From Macropodus opercularis (Eukaryota > Chordata > Actinopteri > Anabantiformes > Osphronemidae): a stretch of DNA of 64,000 nt. The stretch spans positions 9,493,501 through 9,557,500 of the forward strand of contig CM061098.1 of the NCBI GenBank assembly GCA_030770545.1, written 5' to 3'. Of the stretch, positions 36,078-48,559 are shown one piece after another. The notes under the pieces are model-generated. The model made no database searches, was not told where the DNA came from, and was given only the letters and a program-made list of their open reading frames with translations. Numbering within the stretch: position 1 is the stretch's first letter; every line of letters begins with the position of its first letter. Made by a program: the position numbers and the translations under genes.

Positions 36078-38459
36078 CCTGTCTTTATTAGGTAAAGTTT
36101 GAGTCCTGGTAAAAGTGTCTCCTCCGTTTATACTGATCAACTCCCCGTCCACGGGTGGAAACTGTGCTGGGAAAACCACTACGTCACTCTTTAGCGTGTC
36201 TGAGCTGAAACAGACGTCATACTGCTGAGTAGCTTTAGAGTAAGACCAGCTCCCGTCAGGGTGGGTGGTGATCATTGGGGCGCTGTACCTGCTGAAACTG
36301 CCGTCTGTCCTGTGACATTTGACAGCGATTAAACTGATGAGGCTGAGCAGGAAGATCACTGACACCGACACAATGGCGATCAGCAGGTACAGGTTGAGCT
36401 CAGAGAAGCTCTCCTCCTTTAGGGGCACATGTCTGAACTGAGTCTGGATGTCAGCTGTGCTTTCCACCACCACCACATCAATAGTCACAGTAGCTGACAG
36501 GGAGGGTTCTCCGTTATCAGAGACCAGCACCACCAAGGGGTGAGTTTTCAGGTCATTGTCACTCATTCTCCTCTTAGTCCTGATTTCTCCGTTGCTGGTT
36601 CCGATCCTGAAGAGGTTGTTTCCTTTGGGCTCAGACAGGTGATAAGAGAGCAACGCGTTGTATCCAGAGTCTGCGTCTACAGCCCTGATCTTTGCCACAA
36701 AGTATCCTGCTTCAGCAGAATAGGGGATGCTCTCACTGTTAACGGAGCCGTGCTCAGAATAGGGAGCGAGAATGGAGGGACTGTTGTCGTTCTCATCCAG
36801 AATGAAAACGTTGACAGTCACGTTGCTGCTGAGCGGAGGAACACCAGAGTCTGTGGCCTGGACTTTAAACTGAAAGGTTTTCAGCTCCTCAAAGTTAAAT
36901 GACTGTAAACTGACTATGTCTCCTGTCCCTGAGTTGATGTTTATCATTGTGGATAGTGGTAGTGAGTTGCTGTTACTTAGTAAAAATGAATAGCTTATCT
37001 GACCATTTTGACTGACATCAGCATCGACAGCAGTCACTGATTTAATCACTTCTCCTATTTTATTGTTTTCTTTAACATAAACATTTATTGTGGGCTCTAG
37101 GAAATATGGTGCATTGTCATTAACATCAGAAACATAAACAGTAATAATACTGATGTTAGAAAGAGCAGGGCTCCCCTCATCTTTAGCTAAAATTGTTATG
37201 TTATATTGAGGAGTAACTTCTCTGTCTAAATGCCCGTCAACCACTAGAGAAAAGTAGTTTTTGTAATTTGTCTCTAATTTGAATGGAACTGTGTTTAATA
37301 TTTCACAGTTCACATCTCCATTTTTGCCACTGTCTCTGTCTAGAACTGACACAAGGGCAATGGCAGTACCTACACTAGTGTCCTCATTCACTGTGTTCAG
37401 CAGGGAGGTCACTGTGATTTCAGGAGCGTTGTCGTTTACATCTATTACTTCCACCAACACTTTACTGTGAGCAGCCATAGGAGGCTGGCCTTTGTCCCTG
37501 GCCTCTGCACGAATCTCAAAAGCTTTTCGTTCCTCATAGTCAACCTTTCCTTTCACTGAAATGGTCCCTGCATCAGGGTCAATGGTGAACATTTCTAGAA
37601 TATGATCCTGGTCTTTATTACGAAGAGAATAGACTATTTCACTGTTTGTGCCTTCATCGATGTCTGTCGCATTTAAGGTGAATACAGCCGTTCCAGTCGG
37701 GCTATTTTCTAATATTGTAACTTTGTAGAGAGTGCTGCTGAACAACGGGGCGTTGTCATTATTATCTAGTACTTGTATTTCTATCAAAGATGTGCCAGAA
37801 TTTTGCGGAGACCCACCGTCTACTGCGGTCAACATAAGCTGTAAATATGGCTTCTTCTCGCGGTCCAGGGCATTCTGCAGCACTAACTCTGGAGAAATAG
37901 TCTCCCCTCTTCTCTGTGTCGCGAGACTGAAGTATTCGTTTGCACTGAGTTTATAGGCACTAACGCTGTTTTTACCCACATCAGCATCGCTCGCCTCCGA
38001 TAACGTGAATCTAAATCCAGGCAGTGTGTTCTCTGCAATGTCCAGTACTTGTGATTTTGTGTTAAAAGATGGAGAATGGTCATTCACATCTTTTATTTCT
38101 ATCTCTATGCGGTAGAGCTTTAATGGGTTGTTTATAACGGCCTCTACACTAACGGTGCATTTAGGCTCATCTATACAAAGCTCCTCGCGGTCGATCCTCT
38201 CATTAACATACAAAAATCCAGTCTTTAGATTTACCTCGAAATATTTCCTCTTAGACCCCGCAACAATCCGAAAAGAACGGGGCTCCAAGTCCTGCACGTT
38301 GAGGTTCAAATCCTTGGCAATATTCCCGACGTTTGTTCCGGGGTTTACTTCCTCCGATACAGAGTAGGAGAGCTGCCCACAAACCGCTTCCCAGTAACAA
38401 GCCAACAGCACCAGCAGCACGTATGTAACAATAGACCTTCTGCTCCTTGGTAAAGCCAT
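36078..38459 (-). CDS. pcdhg: Protocadherin gamma-type variable exon v10 (group B)
   Basis: 794 codons; signal peptide of 28 residues ending CYWEAVCG, mature QLSYSVSEEV. Cysteine pair C-IDEPK-C. The EC1-EC2 linker reads DVNDH instead of DxNDN; the others are DNNDN, DVNDN, DVNDN and DENDN (555-559). Helix about 689-713. Private changes in the homogenised part: NSGTGDIV (others NSETGDIV) and FSELNLY (others FSDLNLY). The exon ends PNKDR with donor GTGAGT, so the last codon is AGG rather than AAG. Confidence 0.92.
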
Positions 38460-38641
38460 AATCCCAACGATAAGTAAAGCAAAATACCCACAACGTTTTT
38501 ACAGTGAAGTCATATAACGTGACCGAATGGCCACATCATTTCGATTTTAGTATTTATAAACACGGGTGCTACGTTATGTCGCCTCTTCTCTTCCCGTGTG
38601 TCTTTGTGATGAACAGCCACTGTCATTCCTGTTATACTTTG

Positions 38642-38690
38642 GGAGGGGCCTTGATATTTCTGTGTTACGGTCTATAGTGTCCCTATGTGG
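38642..38690 (-). promoter_or_regulatory. v10 promoter module
   Basis: Conserved element 38669-38690 (CCACAT then AGGGACACTATAGACC on minus), no CpG in it. The CCCCTCC box at 38642-38648 is only 27 bases away, the closest spacing in the array. Confidence 0.57.
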
Positions 38691-39249
38691 TCATGTGGAG
38701 AAACTGCACAGGTTAAAAACTCTTCCTTGTTCATTTTCTGAAAAATGAAGTATGCGTGATATGACACATTAAATTATTGTATTTCAAACTAATTGCTAAG
38801 AGTCATGCTTCTTATAGCAGCACACTTTTATGACGTGATAGAATTGATATAATTGTCACTGTATATGGCAAAGTCTACATAATGCCAAAAAATCAATAGA
38901 AACCTGTAGCATACAGCTGCAAAAGTCGCACAACAGAAAAAAAAAAATTATAATAATCAGCCATAGTCACTGTGCCCAAATATCAGACATATACAAGTCA
39001 GAAGCTACTGTGGAAAGTTGTAATTTTGAGGTGTATTTTACCACTGTCACTATAAATTCTGCCTAAGCAATGTGACCATCAAGTTGTGCCATTCCACTGG
39101 AAGCTTTGTTTATCCACCCCGGTGTCAACATGAAGGTTTAAGCAAACTTGCAAATGTGCTTTGCATCTAAACATAGCTTCTTTTTTTTTTTACAAAGTAA
39201 CATATGCAATATATTTTAGTGAAAAACCAAAGACATTCAAGAACTCGAG

Positions 39250-39270
39250 TTTAGCACCACGGACAGCGAC
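39250..39270 (+). promoter_or_regulatory. RE1/NRSE-like site after v11
   Basis: TTTAGCACC, AC, GGACAGCGAC: 17 of 19 half-site positions plus the consensus central AC, one of the best matches. 233 bases past the v11 donor. Confidence 0.72.
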
Positions 39271-39503
39271 GTAAGAACTAACAAACAACAGAAACAAAAC
39301 TATATGCAACACCATATTGTTCTATCCTACTCCTATTTCAACATGAGACAACAACTTAAGGGACTTGCACTGTTTATTCTACTCTATTTAAAGTTTAACA
39401 TTAATGAAGTACCACAAACTCTTAGTATGAAGTAAGGAAGCCTTATGCTAATTTTCCGATGAGAATTACAAAAGTAAAAGATGTTCAATGTCACTGTTCT
39501 TAC

Positions 39504-41876
39504 CTTATCTGTATTAGGTAAAGTCTGAGTCCTGGTAAAAGTGTCTCCTCCGTTTATACTGATCAACTCCCCGTCCACAGGTGGAAACTGTGCAGGGAAA
39601 ACCACTACGTCACTCTTGAGCGTGTCTGAGCTGAAACAGACGTCATACTGCTGAGTAGCTTTAGAGTAAGACCAGCTCCCGTCAGGGTGGGTGGTGATCA
39701 TTGGGGCGCTGTACCTGCTGAAACTGCCGTCTGTCCTGTGACATTTGACAGCGATTAAAATGATGAGGCTGAGCAGGAAGATCACTGACACCGACACAAT
39801 GGCGATCAGCAGGTACAGGTTGAGGTCAGAGAAGCTCTCCTCCTTAAGGGGCACATGTCTGAACTGAGTCTGGATGTCAGCTGTGCTTTCCACCACCACC
39901 ACATCAATAGTCACAGTAGCTGACAGGGAGGGTTCTCCATTATCAGAGACCAGCACCACCAAGGGGTGAGTTTTCAGGTCATTGTCACTCATTCTCCTCT
40001 TAGTCCTGATTTCTCCGTTGCTGGTTCCGATCCTGAAGAGGTTGTTTCCTTTGGGCTCAGACAGGTGATAAGAGAGCAGCGCGTTGTATCCAGAGTCTGC
40101 GTCTACAGCCCTGATCTTTGCCACAAAGTATCCTGCTTCAGCAGAATAGGGGATGCTCTCACTGTTAACGGAGCCGTGCTCAGAATAGGGAGCGAGAATG
40201 GAGGGACTGTTGTCGTTCTCATCCAAGACGAAAACGTTGACAGTCACGTTGCTGCTGAGCGGAGGAACACCAGAGTCTGTGGCCTGGACTTTAAACTGAA
40301 ATGTCTTCAATTCCTCAAAGTTAAACGACTGTAAACTGACTATATCTCCTGTCTCTGAGTTGATGTTTATCATTGTAGACAGTGGGACTATATTATCACT
40401 GATTAAAGAATAACTCACCCGTCCATTGTCACTAATGTCAGCATCCGTTGCGGATACTGTTTTCATAACTATCCCCACTGGACTGTTTTCATTCACATAC
40501 ATATTAACTAGACTCTCAGAAAAGTCAGGAGCATTGTCATTGACATCGGAAACCTGAACTATAATGATGCTAGTGTTTGACAGAGGTGATTCACCTTCAT
40601 CTGTGGCTTTGATGGTAATATTGTATTGAGAAGTGAATTCCCTGTCTAGAGCTCCACTAATTACTAAAGAATAGTAATTTTTATAATTTGTTTCTAATTT
40701 AAACGGGACTTGATTCAATATCTCACTTTTAACTTCACCATTTTTGCCACCATCTCTGTCAAGAACAGAAACAAGTGCAACCGCAGTACCTATTTCAGCG
40801 TCCTCCTTCACTGTACTGAACAGTGACGTCACCGTAATCTCGGGGGCATTATCGTTGAGGTCCCTCACCTCCACTAGTACTTTACACTGTGCTGTTAATG
40901 GAGGCTGGCCTTTGTCGGCGGCCTGCACGCGAATTTCAAAGGCAGGATTTGTTTCAAAGTCAATTTTTCCTTTCACTGTTATTACTCCTGTTTCTGAATC
41001 AATGTCAAAAATGTCCAGGACATGGTCTTGATCCTTTGCGTTCAGGAAATACACAATGTCTTTGTTTGTCCCTTCGTCAGCGTCTGTTGCAGTCACAGTA
41101 TTTACTGTAGTGCCAGGAGGTGCATTTTCTTTAATACTTGATTTGTACAGCGTTTTGGTAAAGACCGGGATATTATCGTTTATGTCCAACACGTTAATTA
41201 TGATTACTGAGGTGCATGATTTTGGAGGGGTCCCCCCGTCTACAGCAGTGAGCGTGAGTTGAACTAACGCCTGTTTTTCTCGATCTAATGGTTTCTGGAG
41301 AACTAATTCTGCTGACACACTTTCTCCTTTGTGCACAGCTAAAGAAAAATAGTCATTAGGATTTAGCTTGTATGTGTTAATGCTGTTTTTCCCCACATCA
41401 GCATCGTAGGCCGACAGCACAGGGAATGTAGCTCCCGGCAGTATGCTCTCTGCAACATCGATATTTTGCGATTTAGCGGTGAATGATGGTGGATTGTCAT
41501 TTACGTCGAGGATATTCACTTCAATACGGTAAAGCTTCAATGGATTATTCATTACAGCCTCAACGTTTATTGCACATTTTGCAGCTTTAGCGCAAAGCTC
41601 CTCTCTGTCTATTCTTTCACTAACATACAGAAAACCGGACTTCAAATTCACATCAAAATATTTTGTTTTTGATCCAGTGACGATCTGAAACATACGCGAC
41701 TCTAAATCCTGGACATTAAGATGCAAGTCCTTAGCGATATTTCCAACAGAAGTCCCACGGTTCACCTCCTCTGAGACGGAGTAAGAGAGTTGCCCCGACG
41801 CCGCTCCCCAGTTATACTCCAAGACCACAAGCACTAGATATATCCTAACAAAGGAGCGCGCTCGCCTTGGATGCAT
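39504..41876 (-). CDS. pcdhg: Protocadherin gamma-type variable exon v11 (group B)
   Basis: 791 codons. The frame opens at a TTG at 41897; the ATG at 41876 (MHPRRARSF) gives a 28-residue signal peptide ending GAASG. Cysteine pair C-AKAAK-C; linkers DVNDN, DINDN, DLNDN, DVNDN, DENDN (552-556). Private changes: FVLDENDN (others FILDENDN) and LIILIAVKC in the helix (about 686-710). Unspliced, the frame would run 39 codons into the intron; that extension is not conserved, whereas AAG plus donor GTAAGA is. Confidence 0.92.
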
Positions 41877-42059
41877 AATTCCATACAACTCGAACAAAAC
41901 ATAGATCCCTGTCGATGTTTCTTTTGCTTCTTGACGCCCAACGATCGCTTTAGAGACTCATTTGACAAAACTATATATTTTTTTACACTACCATCCTCCT
42001 TGGCGCTGCGTCTCATTCTAACAAAGCACTGACGGGCAATAACGTTTACATGTACTGAA

Positions 42060-42122
42060 GGAGGAGCATCAACACATCAGCGACATGCTCGCGGTCTCAC
42101 GGTCTACAGCGTCACCTCATGG
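42060..42122 (-). promoter_or_regulatory. v11 promoter module
   Basis: Conserved element 42101-42122 (CCATGA then GGTGACGCTGTAGACC on minus): the only group B exon keeping the CGCT core. CTCCTCC at 42060-42066; CTTTGTTAGAATGAGA on minus near 42012-42027. A second GGTCTCAC lies at 42093. Confidence 0.62.
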
Positions 42123-42360
42123 CCATTTGAAATAACTGGAGTGATTTGAAATATCACAACCAAACAGAACATTTTGTTTGAAATCACAAGAATTTCACAC
42201 TAAGAGTAATAAAGATTCGTATCCACATAAAGACCAAAATGTGATACTATGAAAAAGTACGACTCTTCACGTAATTAATTGTTCAGTGCTTGCAAACAAA
42301 TGATTTAACAACAATTGTACTGAAGTATTCTAAACCCATCACCTTATTACTGAACCTAAG

Positions 42361-42381
42361 TTCAGGACCACATACAGCAAC
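42361..42381 (+). promoter_or_regulatory. Weak RE1-like site after v12
   Basis: TTCAGGACC and ATACAGCAAC: 14 of 19 positions. Its place, 236 bases past the v12 donor, is typical. Confidence 0.4.
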
Positions 42382-42617
42382 ACAAACATTTAATGAGGAA
42401 CTAAATAAACAACATATAGAGACACTAACTAAATGTAACACCATATTTTTCCATCCTGCAACCATTTCAGCATAGGGCAACAATGTAGGTTACTTTTACA
42501 TTTCATTCCACTTTACAATAGTAAAATGTTGTTGTAAATTCAGTAGGACAAAGTATAAATCAAGGAAGACAATTTTCCAATGTGCATTAAGCATATTTCA
42601 TGTCGATGTTTTCTTAC

Positions 42618-45011
42618 CTTATCTGTATTAGGTAAAGTCTGAGTCCTGGTAAAAGTGTCTCCTCCGTTTATACTGATCAACTCCCCGTCCACAGGTGGAA
42701 ACTGTGCTGGGAAAACCACTACGTCACTCTTGAGCGTGTCTGAGCTGAAACAGACGTCATACTGCTGAGTAGCTTTAGAGTAAGACCAGCTCCCGTCAGG
42801 GTGGGTGGTGATCATTGGGGCGCTGTACCTGCTGAAACTGCCGTCTGTCCTGTGACATTTGACAGCGATTAAACTGATGAGGCTGAGCAGGAAGATCACT
42901 GACACCGACACAATGGCGATCAGCAGGTACAGGTTGAGGTCGGAGAAGCTCTCCTCCTTTAGGGGCACATGTCTGAACTGAGTCTGGATGTCAGCTGTGC
43001 TTTCCACCACCACCACATCAATAGTCACAGTAGCTGACAGGGAGGGTTCTCCATTATCAGAGACCAGCACCACCAAGGGGTGAGTTTTCAGGTCATTGTC
43101 ACTCATTCTCCTCTTAGTCCTGATTTCTCCGTTGCTGGTTCCGATCCTGAAGAGGTTGTTTCCTTTGGGCTCAGACAGGTGATAAGAGAGCAGCGCGTTG
43201 TATCCAGAGTCTGCGTCTACAGCCCTGATCTTTGCCACAAAGTATCCTGCTTCAGCAGAATAGGGGATGCTCTCACTGTTAACGGAGCCGTGCTCAGAAT
43301 AGGGAGCGAGAATGGAGGGACTGTTGTCGTTCTCATCCAGGATGAAAACGTTGACAGTAACGTTGCTGCTGAGTGAAGGAACACCAGAGTCTGTGGCCTT
43401 GACTTTAAACTGAAACGTCTTCAATTCCTCAAAGTTAAACGACTGTAAAGTGACTATGTCTCCTGTCTCTGAGTTGATGTTTATCATGGTAGATAATGGT
43501 AGTGAGTTGCTGTCACTGTGTAAAAATGAATAGGTCACATGACCATTTTGATCGGTGTCTGTATCTGTGGCTGAAACTGTTTTAATTGCTTTTCCTACTG
43601 GGCCGTTTTCTTTCACATAGACATTAATTATGTTTTCAGTAAATGCAGGTTTGTTGTCATTTACATCTGAGACGTGTACAGTAATAAGGCTTGTGCTGGA
43701 CAGAGGCGGGCTCCCCTCATCAGTAGCGGTGATGCTGATATTGTACTGAGGTGCTGCCTCTCTGTCTAGAGGACCCTCCACCACTAGTGAATAGTAGTTT
43801 TTATAGTTTGACTCTAATTTAAAGGGAACTTTGTTAGAAATTTTACAGGTCACCATGCCGTTTGTACCTCCATCTTTGTCAGACAGTGATACTAGTGCAA
43901 TAGCAGTTCCCATTGGTGCATCTTCCTTCACCGTGTTTAACAATGATGTGACTGAAATTTCAGGTGCGTTGTCGTTAACATCTATGACTTGAATCAGCAA
44001 TTTAGCATGTGAAGTGAGAGGAGAAGAAGCTCCATCACTCGCCTGTACTTGTATCTCAAACGCAGTGTTTTCTTCATAATCAATATTCTTCTTATTTGTA
44101 ACAGTCCCCGTTTTTTCATCTATATCAAACAGGTCACTTTTTGTTGTTACACGGTCTATTTTGCTGAATGAATAGAATATTAGTCCGTTATTGCCTACAT
44201 CTAAATCAGTTGCATTTAATGTTATTATCAGCGTGCCTATCTTTACATTTTCATACACACTCGCTTTATACAGTGGTTGACTGAATACCGGTGGATTATC
44301 ATTATTATCTAGAACATTAACTATTATCACCATTGTGCCAGATTTAGCTGGAGTTCCTCCATCAATCGCAGTGAGTGTGAGCTTAATCATAGACTGTTTT
44401 TCTCGGTCTAAAACTTTCTGAAGCACCAATTCAGGTGTTACCGTTTCTCCTTTATGTGTTATCAGAGAAAAATGTTCAGTTTGACTCAGCTTGTAGGTAT
44501 TTATAGTATTTTTACCCACGTCAGCATCTTGAGCGCGTTGAAGGGGAAATCGTGTGCCGGCTGCTGTGTTTTCACTAATGTTTAATACCTGTGACGTGAT
44601 GAGAAATGATGGGGAATTATCATTTACATCTAATATTATAATTTCTATACGGTACAGTTTAAGTGGATTATTTATAACTGCTTCTACACTGAGGGAACAC
44701 TTTGGTTCATTGCCGCAGAGCTCCTCTCGGTCTATTCTCTCATTAACGTAGAGGACACCGGTCTTTAAATTTACCTCGAAATATTTCGTCTTTGATCCAG
44801 CAACGATCTGAAACATGCGGGGCTCCAAATCCTGGACATTAATGTTCAAATCTTTAGCGATATTCCCGACAACAGTCCCCAGATTTACCTCCTCTGAGAC
44901 GGAGTACGAGAGCTGTCCAGACACGGCTTCCCAGTAACAATCCAACAAGAAGAAGAACAGATAAATCCACACAGATCTCGTTCTGCTCGGGAAAATCATA
45001 CTTCCAGCCAT
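42618..45011 (-). CDS. pcdhg: Protocadherin gamma-type variable exon v12 (group B)
   Basis: 798 codons from MAGSMIFPSRTRS; the second ATG (44999) would also serve. Signal peptide ends CYWEAVSG. Cysteine pair C-GNEPK-C; linkers DVNDN, DNNDN, DVNDN, DVNDN, DENDN (559-563); helix about 693-717. First of a triplet (v12-v14) sharing signal peptide, EC1 and all of EC4-EC6; the differences lie mainly in EC2-EC3 (for example KASVYENVKIGTLIITLNA). Private or shared marks: VKATDSGVPSLSS, the KATDS part also in v14. Donor GTAAGA. Confidence 0.92.
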
Positions 45012-45189
45012 TAAGAAGAGATACAAAAACAGACCAATATCACCACTAACCTAAAGAAACTATTGAGCATGAAGACATACAAGCCGTTGTGGCCATAATC
45101 GCTCCAACGTAATAAAATAGCCCGCTCCGTTGTCTTCCACCCTCTTCATCTCTTTGTTTAAATCTACCGAAAAACATCATCTGAACCTG

Positions 45190-45252
45190 GGAGGAGCCCC
45201 GAGCCGCGGTGATCAACGTTTAAATGTGATGGTCTTCACTGTCCCCTGGTGG
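45190..45252 (-). promoter_or_regulatory. v12 promoter module
   Basis: Conserved element 45231-45252 (minus strand begins CCACCAGGGGACAG): the closest match in the array to the general CTCF core, with no CpG. CTCCTCC at 45190-45196, 41 bases away. Confidence 0.65.
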
Positions 45253-45701
45253 ACACTTAGACATAGTACACAACCAACAAATAAATACAATCCAGAGACA
45301 CGTGCACTAATGTGCCCAGAACCACAAAGTCAAATCAGCAGGAAACGTCAACTTAGCCACACGTTTGAATCCATTATTGTTGTTCAGCAATTTTTTGTCT
45401 CCACAATTCGATTTTAAAATACATACACAAATGCATTTCTTATTAGTTTTTTTTCTTAAACCGAAACAACAGACGATAATAAAAGTGATAATTCCACACA
45501 ATGTGTTACACACAAAAAAAATCGAATGCATATGCGTGAAAACCTTTTCAGCCACAGAATTTTCACAATGATGCGTCTAAATTATGACGATGTGTTTAGT
45601 GACTCGCACAGTTATGTGAATTTCCATGTTATTTATCGTTATGAATATCATCATGCATGTGATATTCTTGTTTATTTTCTACTTCCCTAGGGCTACAAGT
45701 G

Positions 45702-45722
45702 TTCAGCACCATAGACAGTGAC
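45702..45722 (+). promoter_or_regulatory. RE1/NRSE-like site after v13
   Basis: TTCAGCACC perfect left half, AGACAGTGAC right half: 16 of 19 positions. 221 bases past the v13 donor. Confidence 0.6.
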
Positions 45723-45943
45723 CGGCACAATCAGTTCCTTCATACAAAATTGCGGGAAAATAAATCAATTTACTATTAATGACAAAGATGCAGTATTTAA
45801 TATTTCAATATGTTATAGTCATTCTTAATTTTTTTTTTATTCTAACTCAAATCTGGAAAATGCCTAAACTCCAGTGTTTTGCCTTTGTCAACATTTAATG
45901 AAACTATTTCAATAGCAGATGTCTTATGTGCTTATGTTCTTAC

Positions 45944-48334
45944 CTTATCTGTATTAGGTAAAGTCTGAGTCCTGGTAAAAGTGTCTCCTCCGTTTATACT
46001 GATCAACTCTCCGTCCACAGGTGGAAACTGTGCTGGGAAAACCACTACGTCACTCTTTAGCGTGTCTGAGCTGAAGCAGACGTCATACTGCTGAGTAGCT
46101 TTAGAGTAAGACCAGCTCCCGTCAGGGTGGGTGGTGATCATTGGGGCGCTGTACCTGCTGAAACTGCCGTCTGTCCTGTGACATTTGACAGCGATTAAAC
46201 TGATGAGGCTGAGCAGGAAGATCACTGACACCGACACAATGGCGATCAGCAGGTACAGGTTGAGGTCAGAGAAGCTCTCCTCCTTTATGGGCACATGTCT
46301 GAACTGAGTCTGGATGTCAGCTGTGCTTTCCACCACCACCACATCAATAGTCACAGTAGCTGACAGGGAGGGTTCTCCATTATCAGAGACCAGCACCACC
46401 AAGGGGTGAGTTTTCAGGTCATTGTCACTCATTCTCCTCTTAGTCCTGATTTCTCCGTTGCTGGTTCCGATCCTGAAGAGGTTGTTTCCTTTGGGCTCAG
46501 ACAGGTGATAAGAGAGCAGCGCGTTGTATCCAGAGTCTGCGTCTACAGCCCTGATCTTTGCCACAAAGTATCCTGCTTCAGCAGAATAGGGGATGCTCTC
46601 ACTGTTAACGGAGCCGTGCTCAGAATAGGGAGCGAGAATGGAGGGACTGTTGTCGTTCGCATCCAGGATGAAAACGTTGACAGTCACGTTGCTGCTGAGC
46701 GGAGGAACACCAGAGTCTGTGGCCTGGACTTTAAACTGAAAGGTTTTCAGCTCCTCAAAGTTAAACGACTGTAAACTGACTATATCTCCAGTTTCTGAGT
46801 TGATGTTTATCATGGTAGATAATGGTAGTGAGTTGCTGTCACTGTGTAAAAATGAATAGGTCACATGACCATTTTGATCGGTGTCTGTATCAGTGGCTGA
46901 AACTGTTTTAATTGCTTTTCCTACTGGGCCGTTTTCTTTCACATAGACATTAATTATGTTTTCAGTAAATGCAGGTTTGTTGTCATTTACATCTGAGACG
47001 TGTACAGTAATAAGGCTTGTGCTGGACAGAGGTGGGCTCCCCTCATCAGTAGCGGTGATGCTGATATTGTACTGAGGTGCTGCCTCTCTGTCTAGAGGAC
47101 CCTCCACCACTAGTGAATAGTAGTTTTTATAGTTTGACTCTAATTTAAAGGGAACTTTGTTAGAAATTTTACAGGTCACCATGCCGTTTGTACCTCCATC
47201 TTTGTCAGACAGTGATACTAGTGCAATAGCAGTTCCCATTGGTGCATCTTCCTTCACCGTGTTTAACAATGATGTGATTGAAATTTCAGGTGCGTTGTCG
47301 TTAACATCTAAAACTTCTATTAGTAATTTTGCATGGGACGTCATTGGCGAGGAAGCTCCGTCACTCGCCTGCACTCGTATCTCAAACGCAGCGTTTTCTT
47401 CATAATCGATATTTTTCTTATTTCTGACAGTGCCACTTTTTTCGTCTATTGTAAAATGGTCAGTTTGTTTTCCTCGGCCCACTTCACTGAACGAATACAG
47501 TACTTGCCCATTTTGTCCTGTATCTAGATCAGTTGCATTTACTGTTATTATCGATGTTCCAATCTCTGTGTTTTCATAAACCATCGCTTTATACAGTGGT
47601 TGACTGAATATAGGCGGATTATCATTAATATCCAGAACATTAACTATTATCACCATTGTGCCAGATTTAGCTGGAGTTCCTCCATCAATCGCAGTGAGTG
47701 TGAGCTTAATCATAGACTGTTTTTCTCTGTCTAAAACTTTCTGAAGCACCAATTCAGGAATGACAGTTTCTCCTTTGTGTGTAATTAGGGAGAAATGATC
47801 ATTTAGACTCAGTTTGTAGGTATTTATTGTATTTTTACCAACGTCTGCATCGCGAGCCGGATGAACAGGGAATCTTGCTCCTGCTGCTGTGTTTTCAGTT
47901 ATGTTTAAAATTTGCATCGCACTAAGAAATGATGGGGACATATCATTCACGTCTACGATCGTAATTTCTATACGGTACAGTTTAAGTGGATTATTAATAA
48001 CTGCTTCTACACTGAGGGAACACTTTGGTTCATTGCCGCAGAGCTTCTCTCGGTCTATTCTCTCATTAACGTAGAGGACACCGGTCTTTAAATTTACCTC
48101 GAAATATTTCGTCTTTGATCCAGCAACGATCTGAAACATGCGGGGCTCCAAATCCTGGACATTAATGTTCAAATCTTTAGCGATATTCCCGACAACAGTC
48201 CCCAGATTTACCTCCTCTGAGACGGAGTACGAGAGCTGTCCAGACACGGCTTCCCAGTAACAATCCAACAACACGAAGAAAAGATAAATCCACACAGATC
48301 TCGTTCTGCTCGGGAAAATCATACTTCCAGCCAT
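45944..48334 (-). CDS. pcdhg: Protocadherin gamma-type variable exon v13 (group B)
   Basis: 797 codons from MAGSMIFPSRTRS (frame opens at a TTG at 48355). Close copy of v12 and v14 outside EC2-EC3. Oddities: RIDREKL before the cysteine pair C-GNEPK-C, where all others have REEL or REDL; the EC1-EC2 linker is DVNDM instead of DxNDN; the EC5-EC6 linker is DANDN (558-562) instead of DENDN. Three changes in otherwise invariant motifs is more than in any other exon of the array, which may mean relaxed constraint although the frame is intact. Carries HVPIKEES. Helix about 692-716. Donor GTAAGA. Confidence 0.9.
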
Positions 48335-48498
48335 GTATAAGGAAAATTTCACCAATGCGTTATAACAAACACAACCCGAAGATCCAGGGAATAAATAGAT
48401 AACACTACATCATTTTTTAACGACATTAGACAACTGTTCTCTGTCGTTCGACCTCTCTTTGTAACAAAGCCCCACCGATACAACCTATCCTGAGTCTG

Positions 48499-48559
48499 GG
48501 AGGAGCCCTGTCTACCAAATGGAGTTTGACGTGTTAAAGTCTGTAGTGTCCTCCTGTGG
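48499..48559 (-). promoter_or_regulatory. v13 promoter module
   Basis: Conserved element 48538-48559 (CCACAG then GAGGACACTACAGACT on minus), no CpG, and a terminal change (GACT for GACC). CTCCTCC at 48499-48505; GCTTTGTTAC on minus at 48461-48470. Confidence 0.58.

Noticed and set aside
39384..39503. In-frame extension of 39 codons beyond the v11 donor, and shorter ones in other exons.
   Set aside because: The extensions are unrelated to each other, while AAG or GAG plus a GT donor is conserved at the same place in all 18 exons, so they are intron read-through.
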